DNA from: Burkholderia glumae LMG 2196 = ATCC 33617
GTDB taxonomy: Bacteria > Pseudomonadota > Gammaproteobacteria > Burkholderiales > Burkholderiaceae
DNA length: 64,000 nt
Reading direction: 5' to 3'
NCBI RefSeq assembly: GCF_000960995.1
Contig: NZ_CP009435.1
Span: 620,001-684,000, forward strand
Shown in pieces: positions 1 through 11,352 of this stretch. The first letter of the stretch is position 1. Every line of letters starts with the position of its first letter. The translations under genes were made by a program, and so were the position numbers. A model generated the notes under the pieces. It did no database searches, was not told the origin of the DNA, and saw only the letters and a program-made list of their open reading frames with translations.

Positions 1-294
1 GGTCGAGTAACGGTCCTGGCCGTCCTGGCCCTGCCACTTGCGCGTGCGCAGGCGCCCTTCGATATACACCGACGAGCCCTTCTTCAGGTACTCGTTGACG
101 ATCTCGGCCAGCCGGCCGAAAAACGCCACGCGGTGCCACTCGGTCATTTCCTTGAAATCGCCGCTCGCCTTGTCCTTGTAGCGATCGGTCGTCGCCAGGC
201 GGATGTTCGCCACCGCGTCGCCGCTCGGCAGGTAGCGCACTTCGGGGTCGGCGCCCAGATTACCGACGAGAATGACCTTGTTGACGGATGCCAT
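1..294 (-). CDS. ssb: Single-stranded DNA-binding protein SSB, C-terminal part outside window
   Basis: Binds ssDNA as a tetramer in replication, recombination and repair. The visible 98 codons are the OB-fold start: it opens MASVNKVILVGNLG and carries the family motifs DPEVRYLPSGD and WHRVAFFGRLAE. The gene runs off the left edge, so the acidic C-terminal tip that recruits partner proteins is not seen. A good ribosome site (TTTTGGAGAA) lies about 8 bases before the ATG. An MFS gene ends 70 bases upstream on the same strand, and uvrA is divergent beyond it; ssb beside uvrA is a common bacterial arrangement. Confidence 0.96.
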   Translation of the reverse strand, partial: MASVNKVILVGNLGADPEVRYLPSGDAVANIRLATTDRYKDKASGDFKEMTEWHRVAFFGRLAEIVNEYLKKGSSVYIEGRLRTRKWQGQDGQDRYST

Positions 295-364
295 GTATTT
301 CTCCAAAAGATTCGTTGCCGGCCGTGGCGCGTGCCCCGCGGCGGCCCGCCCGACGGCTGCGGCG

Positions 365-1561
365 CTAAGCCTGTCGGGCCTTGCGCGGCGGCCGTTTCAT
401 GCTGGCGGCGATTATAAGCCAGAGCGCCACGAGCGCCGAACAAGCGTAGAACACGTCGTTCGCGCCGCCCGTCTTCAGCAGCCAGCCGCCCACCACGCCG
501 CCCAGCGCGAGGCCGATCGACTGCGTGGTGTTGTAGACGCCGGTGGCCGCGCCCTTGCGCGAGCCCGGCGCGAGCTTCGACACCAGCGACGGCTGCGAGG
601 CCTCGAGAATATTGAAACCAAGAAAGTAGACGAACAGCACGGCCGCGATGATCACGATCGTATGCGGCGCCGAGCCGAGCAGCAACTGGCCGATCAGGAT
701 AGCGGCGATGCCGCCGAGCAGCACCGGCTTCATCTGCCCGCGCTTCTCGGCGACGATGATGGCCGGCACCATCGCGACGAACGCGAGCCCCATCACCGGC
801 AGGTATACCTTCCAGTGCGACGCCACCGGCAGCCCGCCGTCCACCAGCAGGCGCGGCACCACGAGGAACAGCGCGGTCTGCGTGGCGTGCAGCACCAGCA
901 CGCCGAAGTTGAGCCGCAGCAATTCGAGGTTGCGCAGCACCTCGGCGAACGGCGCCTTCACGTGGGGCGCCTTCGGCGCGTCGGGCACGATCCAGAGCAC
1001 CACGCCGATCGCGAGGATCGACAGCACGCCGACGATCCAGAACAGCCCGCTCATGCCGACCCAATGGAATACGATCGGCGCCCCCACGATCGCCACCGCG
1101 AACGACACGCCGATCGATCCGCCCACCATCGCCATCGCCTTGGTGCGGTTCTGCTCGGAGGTCAGATCGGCGATGAACGCGAGCACGGCCGACGATACCG
1201 CCCCCATTCCCTGCACGACGCGCCCGACGATGATCCAGGTGATGTCGTGGGCGAACGCGGCGATGAACGCGCCGAGCGCGAACACCAGCAGCCCGAACGC
1301 GATCACGGGCTTGCGGCCGAAGCGGTCGGAGGCCCAGCCGTAGAAGATGTAGAACAGCGACTGGGTAACGCCGTAGGCACCAAGCGCAATGCCGACGAGC
1401 AGCACGTTGTCGCCGCCGGGGATCGTTTTCGCGTAGACGGAAAACACCGGCATGATCATGAACAGGCCCAGCATGCGCAGCGCGAAGATCGCCGCGAGCG
1501 ACGCGGTCGCGCGTAGCTCGGGCGCACTCATGCGGACGGATGAAGCGGACGGATTGGACAT
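365..1561 (-). CDS. MFS transporter, YajR-like 12-TM carrier
   Basis: A 398-residue major facilitator, presumably a proton-driven exporter in the inner membrane; substrate unknown. The loop after TM2 holds the MFS signature GWASDRFGRK, and long hydrophobic segments fit 12 TM helices (for example LFMIMPVFSVYAK near residue 33). It resembles E. coli YajR in the N-terminal part but has no room for the extra C-terminal YAM domain. The start is the ATG opening MSNPSASS; a second in-frame ATG lies ten codons on (MSAPEL). This frame stays open far upstream, antisense to uvrA, but that extension is not protein-like. It is divergent from uvrA (228 bases apart) and co-directional with ssb. Confidence 0.88.
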   Translation of the reverse strand: MSNPSASSVRMSAPELRATASLAAIFALRMLGLFMIMPVFSVYAKTIPGGDNVLLVGIALGAYGVTQSLFYIFYGWASDRFGRKPVIAFGLLVFALGAFIAAFAHDITWIIVGRVVQGMGAVSSAVLAFIADLTSEQNRTKAMAMVGGSIGVSFAVAIVGAPIVFHWVGMSGLFWIVGVLSILAIGVVLWIVPDAPKAPHVKAPFAEVLRNLELLRLNFGVLVLHATQTALFLVVPRLLVDGGLPVASHWKVYLPVMGLAFVAMVPAIIVAEKRGQMKPVLLGGIAAILIGQLLLGSAPHTIVIIAAVLFVYFLGFNILEASQPSLVSKLAPGSRKGAATGVYNTTQSIGLALGGVVGGWLLKTGGANDVFYACSALVALWLIIAASMKRPPRKARQA

Positions 1562-1749
1562 CGGGGGAAGATTGTCGATTTGAGCGGGCACCCACCCGAT
1601 ACCGGGCGGCGGGAATCCTGGCCGGCTCGAGTCCCGCCGCTGGCTGGCTTGGCGCGCACCGGCGAGCTGCGCGGCGAGCGCCCCGAGCCCCATCCGCCGC
1701 AGGCGGAATCGGCTCCTGGTGGCCCAAAACGACGGTCTCGAAAAGCCGT

Positions 1750-1755
1750 TATAGT
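1750..1755 (+). promoter_or_regulatory. Candidate -10 of uvrA (TATAGT)
   Basis: TATAGT sits 34 bases before the uvrA ATG in the MFS/uvrA divergent gap and predicts a start of transcription near 1762. No convincing -35 was seen. No CTGT-N8-ACAG LexA box was found in this gap, unlike the imuA promoter later in the window. Confidence 0.4.
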
Positions 1756-1789
1756 AGCAGGTTTGGTTTCCTCCTCTTTCGCCAGGTTC

Positions 1790-4660
<2,871 letters not shown>

Positions 4661-4890
4661 GCACGGCACCGGGCGGCCCGCCGCCCGGCAGCCTGCCGCC
4701 CGCCCATCGGCCCTGCCGCCCGGCCATCGCCCCGCTCACGGCAGCGCGCGGCGGCGCCCGCCGCGGCCGCGATTCGGTATCCGCACGGCTTTTCCGCCCC
4801 CAATCGTTGCTATACTCGCCCGATGCGGAAGAGGAAGACGCGCGCGCGCCCACGTGCGTGCGAACCAGTCCGACGGAACCAGGAACAGTC
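4661..4890. promoter_or_regulatory. uvrA/AI-2E gap with extended -10 promoter
   Basis: A GC-rich gap with repeated GGCGG/CCGCC blocks after uvrA. At 4808-4816 the sequence TGCTATACT is an extended -10 (TGn plus TATACT) facing the AI-2E gene and predicts transcription from about 4823, leaving a leader of about 70 bases. No good -35 is present, which is usual for extended -10 promoters. Confidence 0.45.
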
Positions 4891-5976
4891 ATGGAGAAGC
4901 CAACCGAGTCGACGCGAGATACCCCGCCTCGCGAGCCTCATCTGCGCAGTGTCAGGCTGACGGGCGATTTCAGCCTGCCCAGGCTGTCGGCGATCGAAAT
5001 CGGCAGCTATCTCGTCGCGATCCTCGGCCTGTTCCTGATTCTCCATCTGAAACTGCTGTCCGGCCTGCTGGCCGGGCTGCTCGTCTACCAGCTCGTCCAT
5101 ACCATCTCGCCGGCGATCGAGCGCCACATGTCGAGCGGCCGCGCGCGCTGGCTGTCGGTGGTGCTGCTGTCGGTGGTGATCGTGGGCGGCCTGGCGGGCC
5201 TCACGGCCGCGATCATCGATCACGTCGAGCACACGGTGCCGAACCTGCAGGGGCTGATGGGCCAGATGATGCAGCTGATCGACCAGGCACGCGGGCGCGT
5301 GCCGGGCTGGGTCGCCAACGTGCTGCCGGTGGACGCCACGCAGATGAAGGTGAAGGCCACCGGCCTGATGTCGAAGCACATGGACCAGCTCCAGGCAGGC
5401 GGCAAGAGCGCGGCGCGGATCTTCGGCCACGTGCTGTTCGGCATGATCATCGGCGCGATGATCGCGATCGGCGCCGACCGCAGCAAGACGCGCCGCCCGC
5501 TGTCCACGGCGCTGCTCGCGCGCGTCGCGATGTTCGCCGAGGCGTTCCGGCGGATCGTGTTCGCGCAGATCAAGATCTCGGCGATCAACGCGGCCTTCAC
5601 GGCGGTCTACCTGCTTGCCGTGTTGCCGATCGTGCACGTGCAGATGCCGCTCGGCAAGACGCTCGTGCTCGTCACGTTCATCGTCGGGCTGATGCCGGTG
5701 ATCGGCAACCTGATCTCGAACTCGCTGATCGTGGCGATCTCGCTGTCGGTGGGGGTGGGCACGGCGCTCGCCTCGCTCACGTTCCTGATCCTGATCCACA
5801 AGCTCGAGTACTTCCTGAACGCGCGCATCATCGGCGGCCAGATCGAGTCGCGCGCCTGGGAGCTGCTGCTCGCGATGCTCGTCATGGAGGCCGCGTTCGG
5901 CGTGCCGGGCGTGATCGCCGCGCCGATCTTCTATGCCTACCTGAAGCGCGAGCTGGCAACGCTGCGCCTCATCTGA
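4891..5976 (+). CDS. AI-2E family transporter (PerM/TqsA-like)
   Basis: An inner-membrane protein of the AI-2E transporter (UPF0118) family, members of which are linked to export of signals or other small solutes, or to cation/proton exchange; the substrate here is unknown. The 361 residues show the family layout: two hydrophobic helices near residues 45-80, a further pair near 90-115, a long amphipathic middle, then several helices. The conserved late segment PVIGNLISN is present. The start MEKPTEST follows AGGAACAGTC. It stands alone on the plus strand and faces purU convergently. Confidence 0.82.
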   Translation: MEKPTESTRDTPPREPHLRSVRLTGDFSLPRLSAIEIGSYLVAILGLFLILHLKLLSGLLAGLLVYQLVHTISPAIERHMSSGRARWLSVVLLSVVIVGGLAGLTAAIIDHVEHTVPNLQGLMGQMMQLIDQARGRVPGWVANVLPVDATQMKVKATGLMSKHMDQLQAGGKSAARIFGHVLFGMIIGAMIAIGADRSKTRRPLSTALLARVAMFAEAFRRIVFAQIKISAINAAFTAVYLLAVLPIVHVQMPLGKTLVLVTFIVGLMPVIGNLISNSLIVAISLSVGVGTALASLTFLILIHKLEYFLNARIIGGQIESRAWELLLAMLVMEAAFGVPGVIAAPIFYAYLKRELATLRLI

Positions 5977-6025
5977 GCAGAGGCGCGGGCGCGGCCGCGC
6001 GGCCGGCCCTCGCCCGCTGCCGGCT

Positions 6026-6907
6026 TCAGCGGAACACCACCGTCTTCGTGCCGTTCTGCAGGATGCGGTGCTCGACGTGCCATTTCACGGCGCGCGCGAG
6101 CGTCACGCATTCGACGTCGCGGCCGATCGCGGTCAGCTGCTCCGGCGTCATGCTATGGTCGACGCGCTCGACTTCCTGCTCGATGATCGGGCCTTCGTCG
6201 AGGTCGGTCGTCACGTAGTGCGCGGTCGCGCCGATCAGCTTCACGCCGCGGTCGAACGCCTGGTAATACGGCTTCGCGCCCTTGAAGCTCGGCAGGAACG
6301 AATGGTGGATATTGATCGCGCGGCCGGCCAGGCGCCGGCACATGTCCTGCGACAGGATCTGCATGTAGCGCGCGAGCACCACCAGGTCGGCCGAATGCTC
6401 GTCGATCACCTCCAGCACGCGCGCCTCCTGCGCGGCCTTCGCCTGCGCCGAGGCACCCGCGACCAGCGGGAAATGGTGGAACGGCACGTCGTAGCTGGCG
6501 GCGAGCTGGTAGAAATCCTTGTGGTTCGAGACGATCGCCGCGATCTCGATCGGCAGCTGACCGGTGCGGTAGCGGAACAGCAGGTCGTTCAGGCAGTGGC
6601 CGATCTTCGAGACGAGGATCACCACGCGCGGCTTGATCGACGCGTCGTGCAGCTCCCAGCGCATCGCGAAGCGTTCGGCGAGCGGCGCGAACGCGTCGCG
6701 CAGCGTGTCGAGCGCGGTGCCGGCATCGGCCGCGCTGGCCTGGTCGAAATGCACGCGCATGAAGAACTCGCCGGTGCGGCTGTCGCCGAACTGCGCGGAA
6801 TCGACGATGTTGGTATCGCGCTCGAACAGGAAACCCGACACGGCATGCACGATGCCGTGCTTGTCGGGACATGACAGTTTCAGGATAAAGCTATGGTCGG
6901 TCGACAT
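6026..6907 (-). CDS. purU: Formyltetrahydrofolate deformylase
   Basis: Hydrolyses 10-formyl-THF to THF and formate, supplying formate to PurT and balancing the one-carbon pool. At 293 residues it is normal size: an N-terminal ACT domain (about 1-85, beginning FILKLSCPDKHGIVHAVSG) and a formyltransferase fold with HHSFLPSFKGAKPYYQAF and the later DEGPIIEQ, carrying the catalytic His and Asp. The last gene of a minus-strand run apt, lysE, Nudix, purU; 40 bases separate it from the Nudix gene. Confidence 0.95.
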   Translation of the reverse strand: MSTDHSFILKLSCPDKHGIVHAVSGFLFERDTNIVDSAQFGDSRTGEFFMRVHFDQASAADAGTALDTLRDAFAPLAERFAMRWELHDASIKPRVVILVSKIGHCLNDLLFRYRTGQLPIEIAAIVSNHKDFYQLAASYDVPFHHFPLVAGASAQAKAAQEARVLEVIDEHSADLVVLARYMQILSQDMCRRLAGRAINIHHSFLPSFKGAKPYYQAFDRGVKLIGATAHYVTTDLDEGPIIEQEVERVDHSMTPEQLTAIGRDVECVTLARAVKWHVEHRILQNGTKTVVFR

Positions 6908-6947
6908 GACCGCACCTCCATTCCAATCGATTGAATTCGTGGCGCCG

Positions 6948-7799
6948 TCAGGCCGCCGGCGGCGGCGAGAACAGCGCGTCGATGCCGGCCGCCGCCTGCG
7001 GCGCGAGCACGCGGTGGCGCAACAGGCTGTCGAGCGTGGCCAGGCTCGCGTCCATCGTCATCGCGCCGGCCGCGAGCCAGCGCACGACCTCGTCGGCCCG
7101 CGCGAGCCGGTGCTCGGCCACTTCGCCATCCTGGTTGCGCGGCACGAAATCGCGCGGCAGCGGCAGGTCGTAGACGAAGATCTGCTCGGCCTGGGTGCCT
7201 TCCGGCAGCGAGCACAGCACGTGGACGGTGCGCCCCGCGATCGCGCGCGCGGCCAGCTCGGCCGGCATGCCGGCTTCCTCCCAGCACTCCTTGGCGAGCG
7301 TCGCCTCCACGCCGAGGCCCCAGCCGATCCCACCCGCCACCACGTTGTCGAGCATGCCCGGATCGGTCGCCTTGGTGTCGCTGCGCCGGCCCACCCACAT
7401 CCGCAGCGGCTCGGCCGGCGCGTATTCTACGATGCCGTTCAGGTGAACCGCGTAGGTCAGGGTGCCGAAGAAGCGCGAAGCGGCGCGTTCGAGGTAGGCG
7501 GCGGGCGGCGCGTCGAACGCGTTGCGGACCGCGTAGATCTCGTTGCGCCAGCCCGGGATCAGCCCGTCGGCGGCGAGCGCGCCCGTCACGCTCGCGAGCG
7601 CCATGCTGCGGGTGTCGGGCGTCTCGAGCGAGGCAGCCAGCGCGACCTGCGCGGCGCCGATCTCGAATACGTCGGGCCAGCGCGCGAGCGCGCCGAGATC
7701 GCGGCGCCGGATCCAGCCGAACCGCTCGCCCGCGATCACGAACGGCAGGTGCGCGGCGGCGTCGAAGCGGCGCGCGGCCGCGATGCACGGAAAGCTCAT
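6948..7799 (-). CDS. Nudix hydrolase with DUF4743 N-domain (Tnr3-like)
   Basis: A 283-residue protein with an N-terminal DUF4743-like region (about 1-115) and a C-terminal Nudix fold. The Nudix box is read as GGIGWGLGVEATLAKECWEEAGM split over its helix: the KECWEEAG core matches the metal-binding REUxEExG element, but the first Glu of the canonical G-x5-E part is Leu. This variant and domain pair are typical of the Nudix part of yeast Tnr3/YJR142W proteins, which act on damaged thiamine diphosphates; that substrate is an inference here. GAGG lies five bases before the ATG. It is 7 bases after lysE and probably co-transcribed with it and purU. Confidence 0.85.
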   Translation of the reverse strand: MSFPCIAAARRFDAAAHLPFVIAGERFGWIRRRDLGALARWPDVFEIGAAQVALAASLETPDTRSMALASVTGALAADGLIPGWRNEIYAVRNAFDAPPAAYLERAASRFFGTLTYAVHLNGIVEYAPAEPLRMWVGRRSDTKATDPGMLDNVVAGGIGWGLGVEATLAKECWEEAGMPAELAARAIAGRTVHVLCSLPEGTQAEQIFVYDLPLPRDFVPRNQDGEVAEHRLARADEVVRWLAAGAMTMDASLATLDSLLRHRVLAPQAAAGIDALFSPPPAA

Positions 7800-7806
7800 C
7801 GCAACC

Positions 7807-8421
7807 TCAATCCTTGAACGCGATGCGCAGGCCGAGCCCGATGAAGGTCGCCCCGGCCAGCCGGTCGAGCCAGACGCCCGCGCGCGGCCGGCGCTTGAGC
7901 CAGGCGCCGAGCACGCCCGCGCCGAGGCCGAAGGCCGAGAACACCACGGCCGACTGCAGCATGAACAGCACGCCCAATTCGAGCATCTGCAGCGACACCG
8001 GCTGCGCGCCGTGCGTATCGACGAATTGCGGCAGGAACACCACGAAGAACAGCGTGACCTTGGGATTCAGCAGGTTGCCGATCACGCTTTGGCGGAAGAT
8101 CGTCGCGAGCGGCTGCGGGCCGCGCGTGGCCGCGGCGGCGAGCCCCTGGCTGCGCAGCGCCTTGATGCCGATCCAGATCAGGTAGCCGGCGCCCGCCAGC
8201 TTCAGGACATGGAACGCCAGCGGTGACGAGCGCAGCAGCGCGGCCACGCCGAACGCGGCCAGCGTGGTATGGAACATCACGCCGGCCGAGAAGCCGAGCG
8301 CGGCCACCAGGCCCGCGGCGCGGCCCTGCGAGATGCCGCGCGCGAGCACCTGGAGGTTGTCGGGGCCGGGCGCGACCGTGATCGCGATCGAGGCGGCGAG
8401 GAACAGCAGGAAGCTCGGCAT
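7807..8421 (-). CDS. LysE/RhtB family amino-acid exporter
   Basis: A 204-residue inner-membrane exporter; the family moves amino acids such as lysine, threonine or homoserine lactones outward, but the substrate cannot be read here. It begins MPSFLLFLAASIAITVAPGP, with the family PGPD motif near residue 18, and has about six TM helices and the conserved NPKVTLFF in the middle. The frame is open 24 codons further upstream, but that piece is arginine/alanine-rich and unlike the family, so the ATG before PSFLLF was chosen. It follows apt by 77 bases. Confidence 0.88.
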   Translation of the reverse strand: MPSFLLFLAASIAITVAPGPDNLQVLARGISQGRAAGLVAALGFSAGVMFHTTLAAFGVAALLRSSPLAFHVLKLAGAGYLIWIGIKALRSQGLAAAATRGPQPLATIFRQSVIGNLLNPKVTLFFVVFLPQFVDTHGAQPVSLQMLELGVLFMLQSAVVFSAFGLGAGVLGAWLKRRPRAGVWLDRLAGATFIGLGLRIAFKD

Positions 8422-8498
8422 GGCTAAACGGCTCGCTGGCAGAGGATGAGGGGAACAGGCACGCGCCGGGGTCGGCCCGGCACCACCGGCCAAGCGGC

Positions 8499-9065
8499 TC
8501 AGTGGCCCGCGAATTCGGTGACGGCGTAGAGCGGCAGGCCCGCGCCGCGCAGCAGCGCCGAGCCGCCGAGGTCGGGCAGGTCGATGATCGCCGCGCCTTC
8601 CACGACGCTCGCGCCGAGGTGCTCCAGCAGGTTCTTGCCGGCCATCATGGTGCCGCCGGTGGCGATCAGGTCGTCGACGATGATCACGCGGTCGCCGGGC
8701 TTGCAGGCGTCCTCATGGATCTCCACCGTCGCGCTGCCGTATTCGAGCTCATAGGATTCCGACCGTGTCTTGTACGGCAGCTTGCCGACCTTGCGGATCG
8801 GGATGAAGCCGACGCTCAGCTCATAGGCGACGATCGGCGCGATGATGAAGCCGCGCGCGTCGAGCCCGGCCACGTAGTCGAGCTTGGCGTCGACGTAGCG
8901 CTCGACCAGCAGATCGACCAGCACGCGCAGCGCCTTCGCGTTCTGCAGGATCGGCGTGATGTCGCGGAACTGCACGCCCGGCTGCGGCCAGTCCGGCACC
9001 GTGCGCACATGGCGACGGACGAACTCGGCGGGATCGGGCGACACGCCCGACGGCTGATGGCTCAT
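8499..9065 (-). CDS. apt: Adenine phosphoribosyltransferase
   Basis: Purine salvage: adenine plus PRPP gives AMP and pyrophosphate, in the cytosol. The 188-residue protein holds the PRPP-binding motif VIIVDDLIATGGTM near residue 130 and the family segment GLDARGFIIAP. The start MSHQPSG has TTGGAGAAG seven bases upstream. The first gene of the minus-strand run toward purU; a separate 3' neighbour, kefB, ends 127 bases beyond its start. Confidence 0.95.
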   Translation of the reverse strand: MSHQPSGVSPDPAEFVRRHVRTVPDWPQPGVQFRDITPILQNAKALRVLVDLLVERYVDAKLDYVAGLDARGFIIAPIVAYELSVGFIPIRKVGKLPYKTRSESYELEYGSATVEIHEDACKPGDRVIIVDDLIATGGTMMAGKNLLEHLGASVVEGAAIIDLPDLGGSALLRGAGLPLYAVTEFAGH

Positions 9066-9192
9066 GAACTTCTCCAAAAAAACGGCGCGCGTCGGCCGTG
9101 GCGACCGACGGAAATTGATGGGGTCCGAACAATATCCGGCTGCGGGGGCCGCGCCGCTCGACATGATACGGTGCCCGTCCGCCGCGCCCGGC

Positions 9193-11199
9193 TCAGGCCG
9201 GGGCCGGCCCGCCGTCGCGGCGGTGGCGCGACAGCCGCTCCTCGGCCAGCGAGAGCGCCTCGGGCAGCCCGCGCAGCACGACGATGTCGGCCGCGCGCAG
9301 CTTCGTCTCGGGGTCCGGCTCGACGCCGCGGATACCGTGGCGCCGGATCGCCGTCACCTCGAGCCCGAGCGCGTAGAGCCCGACGTCCTCGAGGGAGCGG
9401 CCGACCGCATCCGAGCGCGCGTCGACGGGCACCGATTGTAGCCGCACCTGCTCGTGATCGTCGTCGTCCGCGTCATCGGCGCCGTGGAAATAGCCGCGCA
9501 GCAGGCTGTAGCGCGCGTCGCGCATCTCCTCCACGCGCCGCACCACGCGCCGCATCGGCACGCCCATCACCACCAGCGTGTGCGAGGCCAGCATCAGGCT
9601 GCCCTCGACGATCTCGGGGATCACCTCGGTCGCGCCGGCCGCGAGCAGGTGGTCGAGGTCGGCGTCGTCCACGGTGCGCACGATCACCGGCAGCGTCGGC
9701 TCGAGTTCATGGACGTTGTGCAGCACGCGCAACGCCGAGGGCGTGTTCGCATAGGTGATCGCCACTGCCGTGGCGCGGTGGATGCCGGCCGCGAGCAGCG
9801 ATTCGCGCCGCGCCGCGTCGCCGAACACCACCGACTCGCCGGCCGCGGCCGCCGCGCTGACGCGGTCCGGGTCGAGATCGAGCGCCACGTAGGAGAGCCC
9901 CTCCTGTTCGAGCATGCGCGCCAGGTTCTGGCCCGCCCGGCCGTAGCCGCAGATGATCACGTGGCCCTGCTGCTTGAGGCTCTGGGTCGCGATGCGCGTC
10001 ATCTGCAGCGACTGCTGCATCCATTCCGTCGAGGACAGCCGCATCACGATCCGGTCGGCGTTCTGAATCAGGAACGGCGCGGCCAGCATCGACAGCAGCA
10101 TCGAGGCGAGAATCGCCTGCAACAGCGTCGGGTCCACCAGATGGCGGTCGAGGATCAGGTTCAGCATCACGAAGCCGAATTCGCCGGCCTGCGCGAGCCC
10201 CAGGCCGGTGCGCATCGACACCCCGGGCGTGGCACCGAACAGCCGCGCCAGGCCGGTGATGGTGGCCGCCTTCAGCAGCACCTGGCCCACGAAGAAGCCG
10301 ATCACGAGGAACGGGTGCTCCCAGATCACGCTCGGGTCCAGCAGCATCCCGGTGGTCACGAAGAACAGGCCGAGCAGCACGTCGCGGAACGGCTTGATGT
10401 CCTCCTCCACCTGGTGCCGGTAAGGCGTCTCGGAGATCAGCATGCCGGCGATGAACGCGCCGAGCGCGAGCGACAACCCGAACCGGTCGGTAATGAATGC
10501 CGCGCCGAGCGTGACGAGCAGCAGGTTCAGCACGAACAGCTCCTGCGAGCGGCGCCGCGCCACCACGTTGAACCAGCGTGTCATGAACTTCTGGCCGACG
10601 AACAGCAGCAGCGACAGCGCGATCACGATCTTCACGGCCGCGAGGCCGAGCGTGACGGCCAGATCCTTCGACGATTCGCCGCCGAACGCCGAGATCACGA
10701 TCAAGAGCGGCACCACGGCCAGATCCTGGAACAGCAGCACGCCGAAGATGTTGCGGCCATGCTCGGTCTCGATCTCGAGCCGCTCGGCCAGCATCTTCGA
10801 GACGATCGCCGTGGACGACATGGCCAGGGCGCCGCCCAGCGCGACGCTGCCCTGCCAGGTGATGTGGACCCAATGCTCGAACGCGAGGCCGAGCAGCACC
10901 GCCACCGCGAGCGTGACCACCACCTGCGCGAGTCCGAGCCCGAACACCAGCCGCCGCATCGCCCGCAGCTTGGCCAGCGAGAATTCGAGGCCGATCGAGA
11001 ACATCAGGAACACCACGCCGAACTCGGCGAGGTGCTCGGCGCGCTCGAGATCGCCGGCGAAGCCGAGCGCGTGCGGGCCGACCAGGATGCCCACGGTCAG
11101 ATAGCCGAGCATCGGCGGCAGGTTCAGCGAGCGGAACACGACGACGCCCGCCACGGAAGCCAGCAGCAGCAGGAGCGTCATTTCGAGCGGGGATATCAC
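9193..11199 (-). CDS. kefB: CPA2 monovalent cation:proton antiporter, KefB type
   Basis: Inner-membrane K+/H+ antiporter or efflux protein. The 668 residues show a hydrophobic exchanger domain (about 1-385, around 12 TM, with SIGLEFSL and GALAMSSTAIVSK), an RCK/TrkA-N Rossmann domain (ICGYGRAGQNLARML near residue 415) and a TrkA-C-like tail. The chosen start is GTG (reading MISPLEMT); AGGA lies about a dozen bases upstream. An ATG six codons later is the alternative. It is divergent from kdsD, a conserved Burkholderia arrangement. Confidence 0.92.
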   Translation of the reverse strand: MISPLEMTLLLLLASVAGVVVFRSLNLPPMLGYLTVGILVGPHALGFAGDLERAEHLAEFGVVFLMFSIGLEFSLAKLRAMRRLVFGLGLAQVVVTLAVAVLLGLAFEHWVHITWQGSVALGGALAMSSTAIVSKMLAERLEIETEHGRNIFGVLLFQDLAVVPLLIVISAFGGESSKDLAVTLGLAAVKIVIALSLLLFVGQKFMTRWFNVVARRRSQELFVLNLLLVTLGAAFITDRFGLSLALGAFIAGMLISETPYRHQVEEDIKPFRDVLLGLFFVTTGMLLDPSVIWEHPFLVIGFFVGQVLLKAATITGLARLFGATPGVSMRTGLGLAQAGEFGFVMLNLILDRHLVDPTLLQAILASMLLSMLAAPFLIQNADRIVMRLSSTEWMQQSLQMTRIATQSLKQQGHVIICGYGRAGQNLARMLEQEGLSYVALDLDPDRVSAAAAAGESVVFGDAARRESLLAAGIHRATAVAITYANTPSALRVLHNVHELEPTLPVIVRTVDDADLDHLLAAGATEVIPEIVEGSLMLASHTLVVMGVPMRRVVRRVEEMRDARYSLLRGYFHGADDADDDDHEQVRLQSVPVDARSDAVGRSLEDVGLYALGLEVTAIRRHGIRGVEPDPETKLRAADIVVLRGLPEALSLAEERLSRHRRDGGPAPA

Positions 11200-11337
11200 G
11201 TGCTAAGGGTCCTCGTTCGTCAGGGCGTCGCGACTGGCGGACGCGGGTGGGGCCGCGCGCAGCGGCGGCTCGGTGGGCGAGGACAGGACTCCGTCGGGAG
11301 CGCAGTCCCGGCGCCCGGCGCGGCGAACAAACGCCTT

Positions 11338-11346
11338 TGCTATACT
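11338..11346 (+). promoter_or_regulatory. Extended -10 promoter of kdsD (TGCTATACT)
   Basis: TGC-TATACT is a consensus-like extended -10. With TATACT at 11341-11346 as -12 to -7, +1 falls on 11353, the A of the kdsD ATG, so the predicted transcript has no leader. No -35 is visible. The whole kdsD-kdsC-lpt run could be driven from here. Confidence 0.55.
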
Positions 11347-11352
11347 CCGCGC

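Noticed and set aside
9454..11352. Plus-strand open frame running into kdsD
   Set aside because: Antisense to kefB, rich in His/Arg/Gln, no family. kdsD begins at 11353.
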